Shown in pieces: positions 39,933 through 50,071 of a DNA stretch of 52,312 bases. Made by a program: the position numbers and the translations under genes. Under the pieces are notes generated by a model, which searched no databases, was not told the origin of the DNA, and saw only the letters and a program-made list of their open reading frames with translations. Numbering within the stretch: position 1 is the stretch's first letter; each line of letters begins with the position of its first letter. The stretch covers positions 1-52,312 of the forward strand of contig CAZDJK010000074.1 of NCBI GenBank assembly GCA_964505725.1, given 5' to 3'. The DNA comes from CAVRJC01 sp964505725. GTDB lineage: Bacteria; Actinomycetota; Acidimicrobiia; IMCC26256; DASPTH01.

Positions 39933-39938
39933 TACAAT
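39933..39938 (+). promoter_or_regulatory. Possible -10 box (TACAAT) for the OB-fold gene
   Basis: TACAAT lies 37 bases before the ATG at 39976 in the short gap to the divergent membrane protein. The -35 is unclear. Confidence 0.35.
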
Positions 39939-39975
39939 CCGGGGCACCGGGAGCCCGTTGGGAGCGGATTTTTCG

Positions 39976-40329
39976 ATGCCTCTGAAGAAGCTGGTCGAGC
40001 GGCTGACGAAGCCGGTGGAAGACATCGACCGCGAGCAACTGGGCGCGTTCTGCGACACGCACGCGCTGACGCCGATGGACGCGGTCGAGGTGCGGAGGCC
40101 GGTGCGCGTGGGTGGCGAGGTGCGCGCGGTGCGCATCGTCCCCCGCGCCGGCGCGCCGGCGCTCGAGGTCACGGTCACCGACGGCCGGGGTGCCGTGGTC
40201 GCGGTGTTCTTCGGGCGCCGCAAGGTCGCGGGCCTCTCGCCGGGCCGCCGGGTCGCGTTGCAGGGCGTCGCCGCCCGCAACGGCAACCGCTACCTGATCT
40301 TCAACCCCGCCTACGAGCTCCTCACCTGA
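39976..40329 (+). CDS. OB-fold nucleic-acid-binding-type protein (Rv2694c-like)
   Basis: The 117-residue protein is an actinobacterial OB-fold protein: five strands with 'ALEVTVTDGRGAVVAVFFGR', 'LSPGRRVALQGVAARNGNRY', then 'LIFNPAYELL'. ATG 39976 is chosen over an upstream TTG because GGGAGCGG precedes it. In M. tuberculosis the equivalent gene (Rv2694c) lies beside the TrkA pair, as it does here. The role is unknown; nucleic-acid binding is inferred from the fold. Confidence 0.85.
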   Translation: MPLKKLVERLTKPVEDIDREQLGAFCDTHALTPMDAVEVRRPVRVGGEVRAVRIVPRAGAPALEVTVTDGRGAVVAVFFGRRKVAGLSPGRRVALQGVAARNGNRYLIFNPAYELLT

Positions 40330-40334
40330 GGGGT

Positions 40335-40349
40335 CGCCCCGCGGGGGCG
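40335..40349. terminator. Hairpin between the convergent OB-fold and TrkA genes
   Basis: CGCCCC-GCG-GGGGCG forms a six-pair G/C stem between two convergent stops. It lacks a T tract but is well placed to limit read-through from either side. Confidence 0.4.
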
Positions 40350-40357
40350 GTGGCGGC

Positions 40358-41029
40358 TCAGGCGCCCGTGCCCGCGAGGATCTCGCGCACCTCGTCCTCC
40401 GACTCGGGCGTGACCATGGCGAGCACCTCGTCGCCGGCCTCGAAGATGGTGTCACCGCGGGGCATCACCACGTGCTCGTCGCGCACGACCGCGACGATGG
40501 TGGCGTTTCGCGGGACGTCGAGGTCCTTGATCGCCCGGTCGATGGCAGGGGAGTCGGCGGCCAGCGTCACCTCCACCAGCCGGGCCTGACCGCCCTCGAA
40601 CTGCAGGATGCGCACCAGCCGCCCGACGGTCACCGCCTCCTCGACGAGCGCGGTGATGAGGTGGGGGGTCGACACCGGGACGTCGACGCCCCAGTTCTCG
40701 TTGAACAGCCACTCGTTCTTCGGGTGGTTCACTCGTGCGATCACCCGCGGCACCGCGAACTCCTGCTTGGCGAGGAGGGAGATGACGAGGTTGTCCTCGT
40801 CGTCGCCGGTGGCTGCGACGACGACGTCGCACGTGTCGAGGCCCGCCTCCCGGAGCGAGTTCACCTCGCACGCGTCGGCGACGTACCACTCCACGCCTTC
40901 GGTGATCTCAGCCCGCTCGACCACTGATCGGTTCTGCTCGATGACCAGGACGTCGTGACCCGCGTGCTTCAGGTCGTTGGCGATGAAGAGGCCGACGTTG
41001 CCGGCGCCCGCGATCGCGACTCGCATCAT
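40358..41029 (-). CDS. TrkA-family potassium channel regulator (second of a pair)
   Basis: The 223-residue protein has an N-terminal RCK/TrkA-N Rossmann domain ('VAIAGAGNVGLFIANDLKHA', with NAD-binding GxGxxG) and a C-terminal TrkA-C domain ('RLVEVTLAADSPAIDRAIKD', 'DEVLAMVTPESEDEVRE'). It matches the TrkB/CeoC type (Rv2692). ATG 41029 overlaps the upstream TrkA stop (ATGA), with a second ATG directly following. It gates potassium uptake with the other TrkA; no TrkH/TrkG membrane subunit is adjacent, so it may regulate the KimA-like permease. Confidence 0.9.
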   Translation of the reverse strand: MMRVAIAGAGNVGLFIANDLKHAGHDVLVIEQNRSVVERAEITEGVEWYVADACEVNSLREAGLDTCDVVVAATGDDEDNLVISLLAKQEFAVPRVIARVNHPKNEWLFNENWGVDVPVSTPHLITALVEEAVTVGRLVRILQFEGGQARLVEVTLAADSPAIDRAIKDLDVPRNATIVAVVRDEHVVMPRGDTIFEAGDEVLAMVTPESEDEVREILAGTGA

Positions 41030-41691
41030 TGGTGCTCCGAGCCGATCTGGAGCCGCGACCGCAGCTCGTCGAGCGCGGACACGTCGGCCGCGAAGTGGAG
41101 GATGTCGCCGTCCTGTCCGATAGCGTCGGGACGCGTCACCTGCGCGTTGCCGAGGCGGGTGATCGCGACGAGCCAGAACAGGCCGGGCTCGCTGAGCGGC
41201 GCCAGCTTCTTGCCCGACCACACGGCGGGGATCGGGAGGTCGATGAGGCACACCTTGCCGCTCGGGTCGAGCCACGAGTGCGGCTGCTCGTCGGTGGGAA
41301 GCAGGCGGCGCATGACCTGGTCGGTGGTCCACGAGATCATGGCGACGGTCGGGATGCCGAGCCGCTGGTAGATCTCGGCGCGGCGCGAGTCCTTGATGCG
41401 CGCGACGACGCGCTCGATCCCGAAGTTCTCGCGCGCGATGCGCGCGCTGAGAATATTGGAGTTGTCGCCGCTCGTCACGGCGGCGAACCCACCCGCCTCC
41501 TCGATCCCCGCCTCGATCAACGCGTCCCGGTCGAAGCCGAACCCGACGATCTTCCGCGCCGCGAACAGGTCGCCCCAGCGCCGGTATGCGTTGGGATCCT
41601 TGTCGATCACCGCCACCGAGTGCCCGAGGCGCTCCAGGTTGACGGCGAGCTCGCTCCCGACCCGCCCGCATCCCACGATGACGACGTGCAC
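41026..41691 (-). CDS. TrkA-family potassium channel regulator (first of a pair)
   Basis: The 221-residue protein has the TrkA-N domain ('VVIVGCGRVGSELAVNLERL', 'VAVIDKDPNAYRRW') and a TrkA-C-like C-terminus. It matches CeoB (Rv2691). GTG 41691 follows GGGAGGAGT. The pair is divergent from the KimA-like permease with a 188-base gap that carries a tandem repeat. Confidence 0.9.
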   Translation of the reverse strand: MHVVIVGCGRVGSELAVNLERLGHSVAVIDKDPNAYRRWGDLFAARKIVGFGFDRDALIEAGIEEAGGFAAVTSGDNSNILSARIARENFGIERVVARIKDSRRAEIYQRLGIPTVAMISWTTDQVMRRLLPTDEQPHSWLDPSGKVCLIDLPIPAVWSGKKLAPLSEPGLFWLVAITRLGNAQVTRPDAIGQDGDILHFAADVSALDELRSRLQIGSEHQ

Positions 41692-41746
41692 GATGCACTC
41701 CTCCCGTCCCGGGCGCCGATCGTACCCAGGTGGCTCCGGCGTGGTC

Positions 41747-41780
41747 CTCTCGGGCAGCTTCCGCTCTCGGACAGCTTCCG
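41747..41780. repeat. Tandem 17-base repeat in the TrkA/KimA intergenic region
   Basis: CTCTCGGGCAGCTTCCG is followed directly by CTCTCGGACAGCTTCCG, one mismatch in 17. The repeat lies between divergent potassium genes and may be a binding site. The gap (41692-41879) shows no recognisable c-di-AMP riboswitch. Confidence 0.6.
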
Positions 41781-41879
41781 TTCAGGCTCAGTACGCGGCT
41801 CGTTCGGGGCTGGGTGGCCGCGGATGGCATGCTGGAGAGCGGTCGGTCGTGCCGGGCGGCTGGAAAGGGTTCGCAGGGG

Positions 41880-43730
41880 GTGGCGTTCGTCAAGCGTGTC
41901 CTCGTCGGGCGTCCGCTCGCCACGACGGAGATGGAGCACCAGCGGATCGCGAAGACGATCGCGCTCGCGGTGTTCTCGTCGGACGCGATCTCCTCCACCG
42001 CGTACGCCACCGAGGAGATCCTGTTCGTCGTCGCGGTCGCGCCGTCGAGCCTCGCGCTCGGCCTCAGCAAGCTCGTACCGATCGGGGTCGCGGTCGCCAT
42101 CCTGCTGACGATCGTCGTCACGTCGTACCGCCAGACGATCTTCGCCTACCCCAGCGGCGGCGGGAGCTACGTCGTCAGCCGCGAGAACCTCGGCGAGAAC
42201 CCGTCGCTCGTGGCGGGAGCGTCCCTGTTGGTCGACTACATCCTGACGGTCGCGGTGTCGATCTCGGCCGGCGTCGCCGCCATCGTGTCGATACCCGAGT
42301 TCCAGAGCCTCGAGAAGCACCGGGTGCTGCTCGGCCTCGGCCTGATCGCGTTCATCAGCATCGCCAACTTGCGAGGGATCAAGGAGTCGGGCCGGATCTT
42401 CGCGGTGCCCACCTACATCTACATCGTGAGCCTGGTCGCGCTCGTCGGCTACGGGCTCTACCGTGTGCTCGTCGCGCACGACATCTCGCCGATCAAGGTG
42501 AACGAGCACGCGTTCGTCGGCACCGCGCTGACCGGAGGGACGCTCACCATCTTCATCCTGCTGAAGGGGTTCTCGTCCGGCGCGGTGGCGCTCACCGGTG
42601 TCGAGGCGATCTCCAACGGCGTGCCTGCGTTCCGGCGGCCGGAGTCGAAGAACGCGGCGACGACGCTCGTGTGGATGGGTGTCATCCTCGGCACCCTGTT
42701 CATGGGGGTGCAGATCCTCGCCCATCACCTCGGCCCCTACCCGAGCGAGAAGACCACGGTGATGTCGCAGCTCGGCTCGGCGGTGTGGGGGACGGGCACG
42801 TTCATGTTCGTGGTGCTCCAGTTCGCCACCGCGGCGATCCTCACGCTCGCCGCGAACACGGCCTATGCCGACTTCCCGCGGCTGTCGTCGATCATCGCGA
42901 GCGACGGCTACCTGCCGAAGCAGCTCGCCAACCGGGGTGACCGGCTGGTGTTCTCGAACGGAGTGCTCGTCCTCGCCGCCGCGGCGGGCGGTCTGATCGT
43001 GGCCTTCGGTGGCCTCACCAACGCCCTGATCCCGCTGTACGCGGTCGGCGTGTTCCTGTCGTTCACGCTCTCGCAGGCCGGCATGGTGCGCCACCACCAG
43101 AAGGAGCGCGAGCGCGGCTGGAAGCGCAACGCGGTCATCAACGCGGTCGGCTCCGTCGCCACGCTCATCGTCCTCCTGATCGTCGCGACCACGAAGTTCA
43201 CGAGCGGCGCCTGGGTGCCGCTCGTCGTGATCCCGCTGATCGTGCTGATGTTCAGGGCGATCAAGCGCCACTACGCGACCGTCGCCGAGGGCCTGCGGGT
43301 CACCCCCGACTACCGGCCGCGGCGGATGAACCACACCGTCGTGGTGCTGGTGAGCGGCGTGCACCGCGGCGTGCTCGAGGCGCTGGCCTACGCGCAGTCG
43401 CTGAACCCCAGCCATCTCGTGGCGGTGTCGGTCGTGTCCGACGAAGCGCACCAGGACGAGCTGGAGCAGGCATGGGAGCAGTACAACATCGACGTACCGC
43501 TCGAGATCGTGTACTCGCCGTACCGTGAGCTGACGCGCCCGATCCTGCGCTACGTCGACGAGCTCGACGCGCGCTGGGACAACGACATCATCACCGTGCT
43601 GCTCCCCGAGTTCGTCGTGCGCCACTGGTGGGGCAACCTGCTGCACGGCAACAGCGCGCTGCTGCTCAAGGGTCGCCTGTTGTTCCGCAAGGGCACCGTG
43701 GTCACGTCGCTCCCCTACCACCTGGAGTGA
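41880..43730 (+). CDS. KimA-like APC-superfamily potassium importer
   Basis: The 616-residue protein has about twelve membrane helices and an APC/KimA N-terminus ('VLVGRPLATTEMEHQRIAKT', 'VFSSDAISSTAYATEEIL', 'YPSGGGSYVVSRENLGENPS'). A cytoplasmic USP-like C-terminal domain follows residue 475 ('HTVVVLVSGVHRGVLEALAY'), as in Bacillus KimA, a high-affinity proton-coupled K+ importer controlled by c-di-AMP. GTG 41880 gives the conserved start MAFVKRVLVG-type; an ATG at 41829 would add 17 residues. It adjoins the TrkA pair, as Rv2690c does in M. tuberculosis. Confidence 0.87.
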   Translation: MAFVKRVLVGRPLATTEMEHQRIAKTIALAVFSSDAISSTAYATEEILFVVAVAPSSLALGLSKLVPIGVAVAILLTIVVTSYRQTIFAYPSGGGSYVVSRENLGENPSLVAGASLLVDYILTVAVSISAGVAAIVSIPEFQSLEKHRVLLGLGLIAFISIANLRGIKESGRIFAVPTYIYIVSLVALVGYGLYRVLVAHDISPIKVNEHAFVGTALTGGTLTIFILLKGFSSGAVALTGVEAISNGVPAFRRPESKNAATTLVWMGVILGTLFMGVQILAHHLGPYPSEKTTVMSQLGSAVWGTGTFMFVVLQFATAAILTLAANTAYADFPRLSSIIASDGYLPKQLANRGDRLVFSNGVLVLAAAAGGLIVAFGGLTNALIPLYAVGVFLSFTLSQAGMVRHHQKERERGWKRNAVINAVGSVATLIVLLIVATTKFTSGAWVPLVVIPLIVLMFRAIKRHYATVAEGLRVTPDYRPRRMNHTVVVLVSGVHRGVLEALAYAQSLNPSHLVAVSVVSDEAHQDELEQAWEQYNIDVPLEIVYSPYRELTRPILRYVDELDARWDNDIITVLLPEFVVRHWWGNLLHGNSALLLKGRLLFRKGTVVTSLPYHLE

Positions 43731-43762
43731 GGGCCCGCTCGGAGGGGGCTCGAACCTTCAGA

Positions 43763-43792
43763 TTGGACTCAGTCTGGACGCGCCCCTAACGT
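43763..43792 (+). promoter_or_regulatory. Promoter of hppA (TTGGAC-18-TAACGT)
   Basis: TTGGAC (43763-43768) and TAACGT (43787-43792) are separated by 18 bases. This lies 78 bases before the hppA ATG in a stretch of lower GC than its surroundings. Confidence 0.55.
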
Positions 43793-43869
43793 TCCCTAGT
43801 TTCCTCGCACCCCAAGACCCGCTTCGGACGAGGCGGCGTCGACCCTGACCCAAGGACGAGAGCTCCCTC

Positions 43870-46281
<2,412 letters not shown>

Positions 46282-46291
46282 CCCGACCGGG

Positions 46292-47008
46292 TCAGTCCTC
46301 GTCGATCGCGGACTGGACCGCGTCGAGCTCGGCCGCGGCCTCCTGGGGCGTCACGGTGTGCGCCTCCCGGCGCGCCTTGCGCCACTCGAGCAACGGCGGG
46401 ATGAGCGAGAGCCCGATGATCACGGCGATGATCGGCAGCAGGTAGGTGTCGATCGAGTCGCCGATGGCGTCGGCGAGGAGGTACCCGGCGAGCGTCACGC
46501 CGAACACCCAGATGAACGCGCCGATCGTGCTGTAGACGAGGAACGTCCGGCGGGACATGTTCGCGACACCCGCGATGACGGCGGCGAAGGTGCGCACGAT
46601 CGGGACGAAGCGGGCGAACACGATGGTCTTGGCGCCGTGCCGCTCGAAGAAGTGCTCGGTGCGCTCCACGTACTCGTGCTTGAAGAAGCGGGAGTCGGCT
46701 CGTCGGAACAGACGGGGCCCGGCCCGCTCGCCGATCGCGTAGCCGGTCATGTTCCCTGCCACCGCGGCGACGAAGCAGCCGACCAGCACCGCGGCGAGGT
46801 TGAGGTGCCCTTCGTTGGCGAGGAGCCCCGCCGTGAACAGCAGCGAGTCGCCGGGCAGGAAGAAGCCGATCAGGAGGCCTGTCTCGGCGAAGATGATCAG
46901 GATCAGCCCCAGCTCCCCGAAGGGGCTGAGGTCGTTGATCATGGTCTTCGGGTCGAGGCTGAGGGCGAGGCTGACCGCGGAGCTGAAGGCAAGGGCGATG
47001 GCCGGCAC
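46292..47008 (-). CDS. DedA-family membrane protein
   Basis: The 238-residue protein has the DedA/SNARE-associated (VTT-type) core: 'ETGLLIGFFLPGDSLLFTAG', the cytoplasmic-facing 'GNMTGYAIGERAG', and 'FARFVPIVRTFAAVIAGVAN' with the essential arginines. These proteins move undecaprenyl-phosphate or phospholipid across the membrane. GTG 47008 has TATCCT eight bases upstream and gives an N-terminus of normal length; longer in-frame extensions are not conserved-looking. It is convergent with hppA and divergent from topA. Confidence 0.92.
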   Translation of the reverse strand: MPAIALAFSSAVSLALSLDPKTMINDLSPFGELGLILIIFAETGLLIGFFLPGDSLLFTAGLLANEGHLNLAAVLVGCFVAAVAGNMTGYAIGERAGPRLFRRADSRFFKHEYVERTEHFFERHGAKTIVFARFVPIVRTFAAVIAGVANMSRRTFLVYSTIGAFIWVFGVTLAGYLLADAIGDSIDTYLLPIIAVIIGLSLIPPLLEWRKARREAHTVTPQEAAAELDAVQSAIDED

Positions 47009-47016
47009 GCGGGCGC

Positions 47017-47022
47017 AGGATA
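47017..47022 (-). promoter_or_regulatory. Leaderless -10 box (TATCCT) for dedA
   Basis: On the minus strand TATCCT is followed by eight bases and the GTG at 47008. The remaining gap to topA (47023-47207) holds a TTGACA at 47065 without a good -10 and nothing else that I recognise. Confidence 0.42.
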
Positions 47023-47207
47023 GACCGCCGGCCCCCGATCGCCTTCGACCGGCGGAGGTCCCGAATTGACACCGGGTCTCGAGTCGTGCAGGACTCCGGC
47101 CCGCGATGCCCCGGAGCGGGGCTCTGGATGACAAGACTGTACGGCCCGGAGCCGGAACCCCCTCCCCGGGGCCGGCCGGTGAGCCGAGAAAGGATCAGGA
47201 CGGCGCC

Positions 47208-50024
47208 GTGGCGAAGCCCCTCGTGATCGTGGAGTCGAAGGCCAAGGCCGACACCATCGCCGGCTTCCTCGGTCGCGACCGCTACATGGTCATGGCGAGC
47301 GTCGGGCACATCCGCGATCTCCCGCAGGGGGCGCGCGAGGCACCGAAGAACGTGACCAAGCCCGAGGTCCGGCGCCTCGGCATCGACGTCGACGACCACT
47401 TCGCGCCCGTCTACGTGGTGCCCGAGAGCAAGCGTCACGTCGTCACCGAGCTGAAGGCCGCGCTCGCCGACGCGAGCGAGCTGTATCTCGCCACCGACGA
47501 GGACCGCGAGGGTGAGGCCATCTCGTGGCACCTCCTCGAGGTCCTGAAGCCGCGGGTCCCCGTGAAGCGCATGGTCTTCCACGAGATCACGAGTGAGGCG
47601 ATCAACGGCGCCATCGACAACTGGCGCGACCTCGACATGAAGCTGGTCGAGGCCCAGGAGGGTCGGCGGGTGCTCGACCGCCTCGTGGGGTACGAGGTGT
47701 CGAATGTCGCGTTCCGCAGGATCGGGCCGGGCACGTCGGCGGGGCGGGTGCAGAGCGTCGCGACCCGGCTCGTGGTCGATCGGGAGCGCGCCCGGATGGC
47801 CTTCCGGGCCGCGACCTACTGGGACCTCGAGGGCTCGTTCCGCGCCGCTGACGGCCCCGCCGCCGATCGCTTCGTCGCCGACGGCCGGGTCGACGGCGCC
47901 GACGACGGGACGCGAGCGACGTTCCCCGCCACGCTGCTGCAGCTCGACGGCAAGCGACTCGCCGCCGGGCGCGACTTCGATCCCGACTCCGGCCGCCTCC
48001 GTGACCCCGGCCAGGTGACGCTGCTGGACGAGGAGGCTGCGGCCGCGCTCGCCGGCCGCCTCGCCGATCAGCCGTTCACCGTCGCGTCGGTGGAGTCACG
48101 CGTGCAGCACGAGCGGCCGAAGGCGCCGTTCATCACGTCGACGCTCCAACAGGAGGCAGCTCGCAAGCTCGGGTTCAGCGCCGCGCGCACGATGCACGTC
48201 GCGCAGGGGCTCTACGAGCGGGGCCACATCACCTACATGCGCACCGACTCGACCGCGCTGTCCGCGCAGGCCGTCGGCGCGGCGCGAAGCCAGATCGCCC
48301 GGCTGTACGGCAGCGCCTACCTGCCGAAGGAGGCGCGGGAGTATCGCAGCAAGGTCAAGAACGCACAGGAGGCGCACGAGGCCATCCGTCCCGCCGGCGA
48401 CCGCATGTACACGCCCGACGACCTGGGGCACCAGCTGCGCGGCCGCGACGAGGAGCGCCTCTACGACCTCATCTGGAAGCGCACGATCGCGTCGCAGATG
48501 GCGGACGCGCGCATCCGCCGCGTCACCCTGCGCCTCGCGGCGACGTCGACCGGCGGCGAGGAGGCCGTCTTCCAGGGCAGTGGCCGCACGATCGAGTTCG
48601 CGGGGTACCTGCGTGCCTACGTGGAGGGCGCCGACGATCCCGATGCCGAGCTCGAGGACCGAGAGACCGTCCTCCCTCCCCTCGAGGAGGGCCAGCGGGT
48701 CGACTGCGACGCGCTCCGGCCGTCGGGCCACACCACGCAGCCTCCGGCCCGCTACACCGAGGCGAGCCTGGTGAAGGAGCTCGAGGACCGTGGCATCGGG
48801 CGTCCGTCCACCTACGCGAGCGTGATCGACACCATCGTCAACAAGCGTGACTACGTCTGGAAGAAGGGCACCGCCCTCGTCCCCACCTGGACCGCCTTCG
48901 CGAAGGTGCAGCTGCTCGAGCGGTACTTCGCGCACCTCATCGACTACGAGTTCACCGCCACGATGGAGGAGGCGCTCGACGCGATCGCGCGCGGCGAGGG
49001 CGAAGCCGAGAAGTGGCTGCACGCGTTCTACTTCGGGAATGGTGAGGTCGGGCTGCGCGACCTCGTCGCGGAGGAGCACCTCGCGACGATCGACAAGGCC
49101 GAGGTGAACTCGGTGCGCGTCGGGCACGACGCGGAGGGGCGCCCGCTCGTGGTGCGGGTTTGGCCCAACGGCGCCAACATCGAGCGCGGCGAGGACCGCG
49201 CGCCGCTCCCGGTCGACCTCGCGCCCGACGAGCTCACGCCGCAGAAGGCCGAGGAGCTGCTCGCGCGTGGGAGCGGCGGTCCCCGGGAGCTCGGCGTCGA
49301 CCCCGAGAGCGGCCTCACCGTGCTCGCGCTCACGGGCCGGTTCGGGCCGTTCGTACAGCTCGGCGAGCAGGACGGCTCGAAGAACAAGCCGAAGCGGGCG
49401 TCGCTGTTCGACTCGATGGATCCGGCCACGGTCACGCTCGACGACGCGCTCGCGCTCCTCTCGCTCCCGCGGGTGGTGGGCGCGGGCGCCGACGGGGTCG
49501 AGATCACGGCGCAGAACGGGCGTTACGGGCCGTACCTGAGGCGCGGCACCGACAGCCGGAGCCTCGAGCGCGAGGAGCAGCTCTTCACGGTCACGCTCCA
49601 GGAGGCGGAGGCCCGGTTCGCGCAGCCGAAGCAGCGACGGGGGGGGGCGGCGAAACCGCCGCTGGCCGAGCTCGGGGCGCACCCCGAGTCCGGCGCGCCG
49701 GTCCGGGTGCTCGACGGCCGTTACGGCCCGTACATCACCGATGGCACCGTCAACGCGTCGGTGCCGCGGGGTCAGGACCCGGAGGCGGTGACCCTCGACG
49801 AGGCCGTCGAGATGCTCCGGGAGCGTGCCCTCCGCGCCCCGGCGAAGAAGAAGGCGCCGGCCAGGAAGAAGGCGCCGGCCAGGAAGAAGGCGCCGGCCAA
49901 GAAGAAGACGCCCACGAGGGTGGTGCCGGCCCGGGAGCAGGCTCCGGCGGGGCCGGTGGCCGCGACACCGGGTGCGTCGTCCGACGGATCGCCACCACCC
50001 GGGATCCCGGTGCCGCGCTCGTAG
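47208..50024 (+). CDS. topA: DNA topoisomerase I with Lys-rich C-terminal tail
   Basis: The 938-residue type IA topoisomerase relaxes negative supercoils. The Toprim domain has 'ATDEDREGEAISWHL' and 'VESKAKADTIAGFLG', and the active-site Tyr is in 'HITYMRTDSTAL'. After residue 690 there are no zinc fingers but several actinobacterial C-terminal repeats ('ALTGRFGPFVQLGE', 'NGRYGPYLRRGTD', 'DGRYGPYITDGTVN'). A Lys/Ala/Pro tail (APARKK units) ends the protein, as in mycobacterial TopA, where the tail binds RNA polymerase. GTG 47208 fits the conserved start (VAKPLVIVESKAKA). The MFS, tmk and holB genes follow. Confidence 0.97.
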   Translation: MAKPLVIVESKAKADTIAGFLGRDRYMVMASVGHIRDLPQGAREAPKNVTKPEVRRLGIDVDDHFAPVYVVPESKRHVVTELKAALADASELYLATDEDREGEAISWHLLEVLKPRVPVKRMVFHEITSEAINGAIDNWRDLDMKLVEAQEGRRVLDRLVGYEVSNVAFRRIGPGTSAGRVQSVATRLVVDRERARMAFRAATYWDLEGSFRAADGPAADRFVADGRVDGADDGTRATFPATLLQLDGKRLAAGRDFDPDSGRLRDPGQVTLLDEEAAAALAGRLADQPFTVASVESRVQHERPKAPFITSTLQQEAARKLGFSAARTMHVAQGLYERGHITYMRTDSTALSAQAVGAARSQIARLYGSAYLPKEAREYRSKVKNAQEAHEAIRPAGDRMYTPDDLGHQLRGRDEERLYDLIWKRTIASQMADARIRRVTLRLAATSTGGEEAVFQGSGRTIEFAGYLRAYVEGADDPDAELEDRETVLPPLEEGQRVDCDALRPSGHTTQPPARYTEASLVKELEDRGIGRPSTYASVIDTIVNKRDYVWKKGTALVPTWTAFAKVQLLERYFAHLIDYEFTATMEEALDAIARGEGEAEKWLHAFYFGNGEVGLRDLVAEEHLATIDKAEVNSVRVGHDAEGRPLVVRVWPNGANIERGEDRAPLPVDLAPDELTPQKAEELLARGSGGPRELGVDPESGLTVLALTGRFGPFVQLGEQDGSKNKPKRASLFDSMDPATVTLDDALALLSLPRVVGAGADGVEITAQNGRYGPYLRRGTDSRSLEREEQLFTVTLQEAEARFAQPKQRRGGAAKPPLAELGAHPESGAPVRVLDGRYGPYITDGTVNASVPRGQDPEAVTLDEAVEMLRERALRAPAKKKAPARKKAPARKKAPAKKKTPTRVVPAREQAPAGPVAATPGASSDGSPPPGIPVPRS
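49851..49904 (+). repeat. Three 18-base tandem repeats in the topA tail
   Basis: AAGGCGCCGGCCAGGAAG occurs three times in a row (the third copy has one change) and encodes the KAPARK units of the basic tail. Such arrays can change copy number by slippage. Confidence 0.8.
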
Positions 50025-50071
50025 TCTGGATCCGGATGCGCCGCGGGCACGCCGCGGCGGGAGAGCAGAGG

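Noticed and set aside
41692..41879. c-di-AMP (ydaO-type) riboswitch before the KimA-like gene
   Set aside because: I could not find the conserved paired elements of that riboswitch; only a short tandem repeat is visible.
41607..43721. 704-codon open frame on the minus strand opposite the KimA-like gene
   Set aside because: The composition is Arg/His/Glu-rich without folds, and the plus-strand gene is a clear membrane transporter.
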